DNA of 7,642 nucleotides from Tannerella sp. (GTDB lineage: Bacteria; Bacteroidota; Bacteroidia; Bacteroidales; Tannerellaceae), in NCBI GenBank assembly GCA_031289515.1, contig JAITPH010000172.1, positions 1-7,642 on the forward strand. Reading direction: 5' to 3'. The notes below the pieces were generated by a model. That model did not search any database. It was not told where the DNA came from and saw nothing but the letters and a program-made list of their open reading frames with translations. This document shows, in pieces, positions 6,973 to 7,642 of this stretch. A program made the position numbers and the translations under genes. How positions within the stretch are numbered: position 1 is the stretch's first letter; each line of letters opens with the position of its first letter.

Positions 6973-7642
6973 TCATTTTATTTCTATTATCTGATTATCG
7001 TCGTCTCTGACAACTTCAAACGGAATATTTTTCTGCAAAACCCGCAGAGCGTAATCGATGCCGTCTGTATATCTGAACTTGCCGGTATAGCGACGTTTCA
7101 GAACTTTTTGATTTAATACATTGATTTTCACGCCGTAATATCGTTCAAAATCATGCATTATCTCAACAAATGTATTGTTACTGAAGCATATAAGACCTTC
7201 GCGCCAGCGGTAATGCGAGAAGTCTTCGACATTTTCTATCCGCAGCTTTCCCGCTTCTAAAGAGGCTTTCTGACCGGGCGACAGCCGGACTTCCGATGCT
7301 GCGCCGTCGTTCAGCCGCACGCGAACGCTGCCTTCCATCAATGTAGTCTCGAAAATGTTCTCCGATGAATATGCCTGCACGTTGAAATCTGTGCCTGTTA
7401 CTTCGATTTCACCGTCTCTCGTCCTGACTGTGAATGGTTTATCCTTGTCCTTCGCAACCTCGAAATATGCCTCGCCGTCCAACTTCATCATCCTCTCCTT
7501 ACGTCCGAAAACGACAGGATACGAGATGCTTGTACGCGCATTAAGCCAAACGTCGGTGCCGTCGGGCAGGGTAAGATTCACCCGCTGACCGGGAGGCACA
7601 GTAATAGTTTGCATCGCCTGCCAAGCAGTTTCGTCGTTTTCT
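6973..7642 (-). CDS. FecR-family anti-sigma factor, C-terminal part (runs off the right edge)
   Basis: An open frame from the window edge to the stop at 6973 encodes the last 222 residues of a FecR-type regulator; the reading frame continues in frame past the Met at 7614 (ENDETAWQA precedes it), so that Met is internal. Numbering from it, residues 5-100 form the FecR domain (PF04773): VPPGQRVNLTLPDGTDVWLNA, LDGEAYFEVAKDKDKPFTVRT, VTGTDFNVQAY and LMEGSVRV. Residues 143-213 are the C-terminal domain typical of Bacteroidota FecR proteins (DUF4974/FecR_C), with FSNNTFVEIMHDFERYYGVKI and RYTGKFRYTDGIDYALRVLQ. These periplasmic parts receive the signal from the STN domain of the partner transporter. 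The missing N-terminus should hold the cytoplasmic sigma-binding segment and one membrane helix. An ECF sigma-factor gene is expected further right. The gene ends 151 bp before susC on the same strand. Confidence 0.93.
   Translation of the reverse strand, partial: ENDETAWQAMQTITVPPGQRVNLTLPDGTDVWLNARTSISYPVVFGRKERMMKLDGEAYFEVAKDKDKPFTVRTRDGEIEVTGTDFNVQAYSSENIFETTLMEGSVRVRLNDGAASEVRLSPGQKASLEAGKLRIENVEDFSHYRWREGLICFSNNTFVEIMHDFERYYGVKINVLNQKVLKRRYTGKFRYTDGIDYALRVLQKNIPFEVVRDDDNQIIEIK

Noticed and set aside
1..7642. CRISPR arrays, tRNA or rRNA genes, insertion sequences, phase-variation invertible sites
   Set aside because: I saw no regularly spaced repeats, no cloverleaf or rRNA-like segment, no transposase frame, and no paired inverted repeats flanking a promoter.

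Overview
The window is a piece of a Bacteroidota chromosome, most likely order Bacteroidales; the genus cannot be fixed from the sequence alone. The evidence is a SusC/SusD pair behind a FecR-type anti-sigma factor, promoters that match the Bacteroides-type TAnnTTTG -7 box, and start codons preceded by A-rich rather than Shine-Dalgarno sequence.

Layout from left to right. Positions 1-241 (+): one or two TAnnTTTG promoters and a 61-residue protein with a HicB/Arc-like ribbon-helix-helix segment behind an unusual hydrophobic N-terminus. Positions 273-1004 (-): a complete CutC-family protein, convergent with the small gene, with its own well-formed promoter at 1027-1058. Positions 1059-1209: an intergenic stretch dominated by a 36-base near-perfect palindrome that probably ends the susCD transcript. 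Positions 1210-3153 (-): a SusD-family lipoprotein. Positions 3174-6821 (-): a 1215-residue SusC-family TonB-dependent transporter with an N-terminal STN signalling domain. Positions 6822-6972: a 151-bp leader/intergenic region. Positions 6973-7642 (-): the C-terminal part of a FecR-family anti-sigma regulator that runs off the right edge.

The three right-hand genes form a trans-envelope signalling and uptake module. SusD captures a ligand at the cell surface. SusC imports it and, through its STN domain, signals to FecR in the inner membrane. FecR then controls an ECF sigma factor, expected just beyond position 7642, which would drive susCD. No glycan-degrading enzyme is present, so the substrate is unknown.

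The most interesting non-coding signal lies between fecR and susC. The plus strand carries a TAnnTTTG promoter at the susC start codon and, about 80 nt further on, an intrinsic terminator with a T6 tail. Together they predict a short RNA fully antisense to the susC leader. This resembles the cis-antisense RNAs known to repress polysaccharide-utilization loci in Bacteroides. It is an inference from sequence only. No gap longer than 300 bases lacks a gene.
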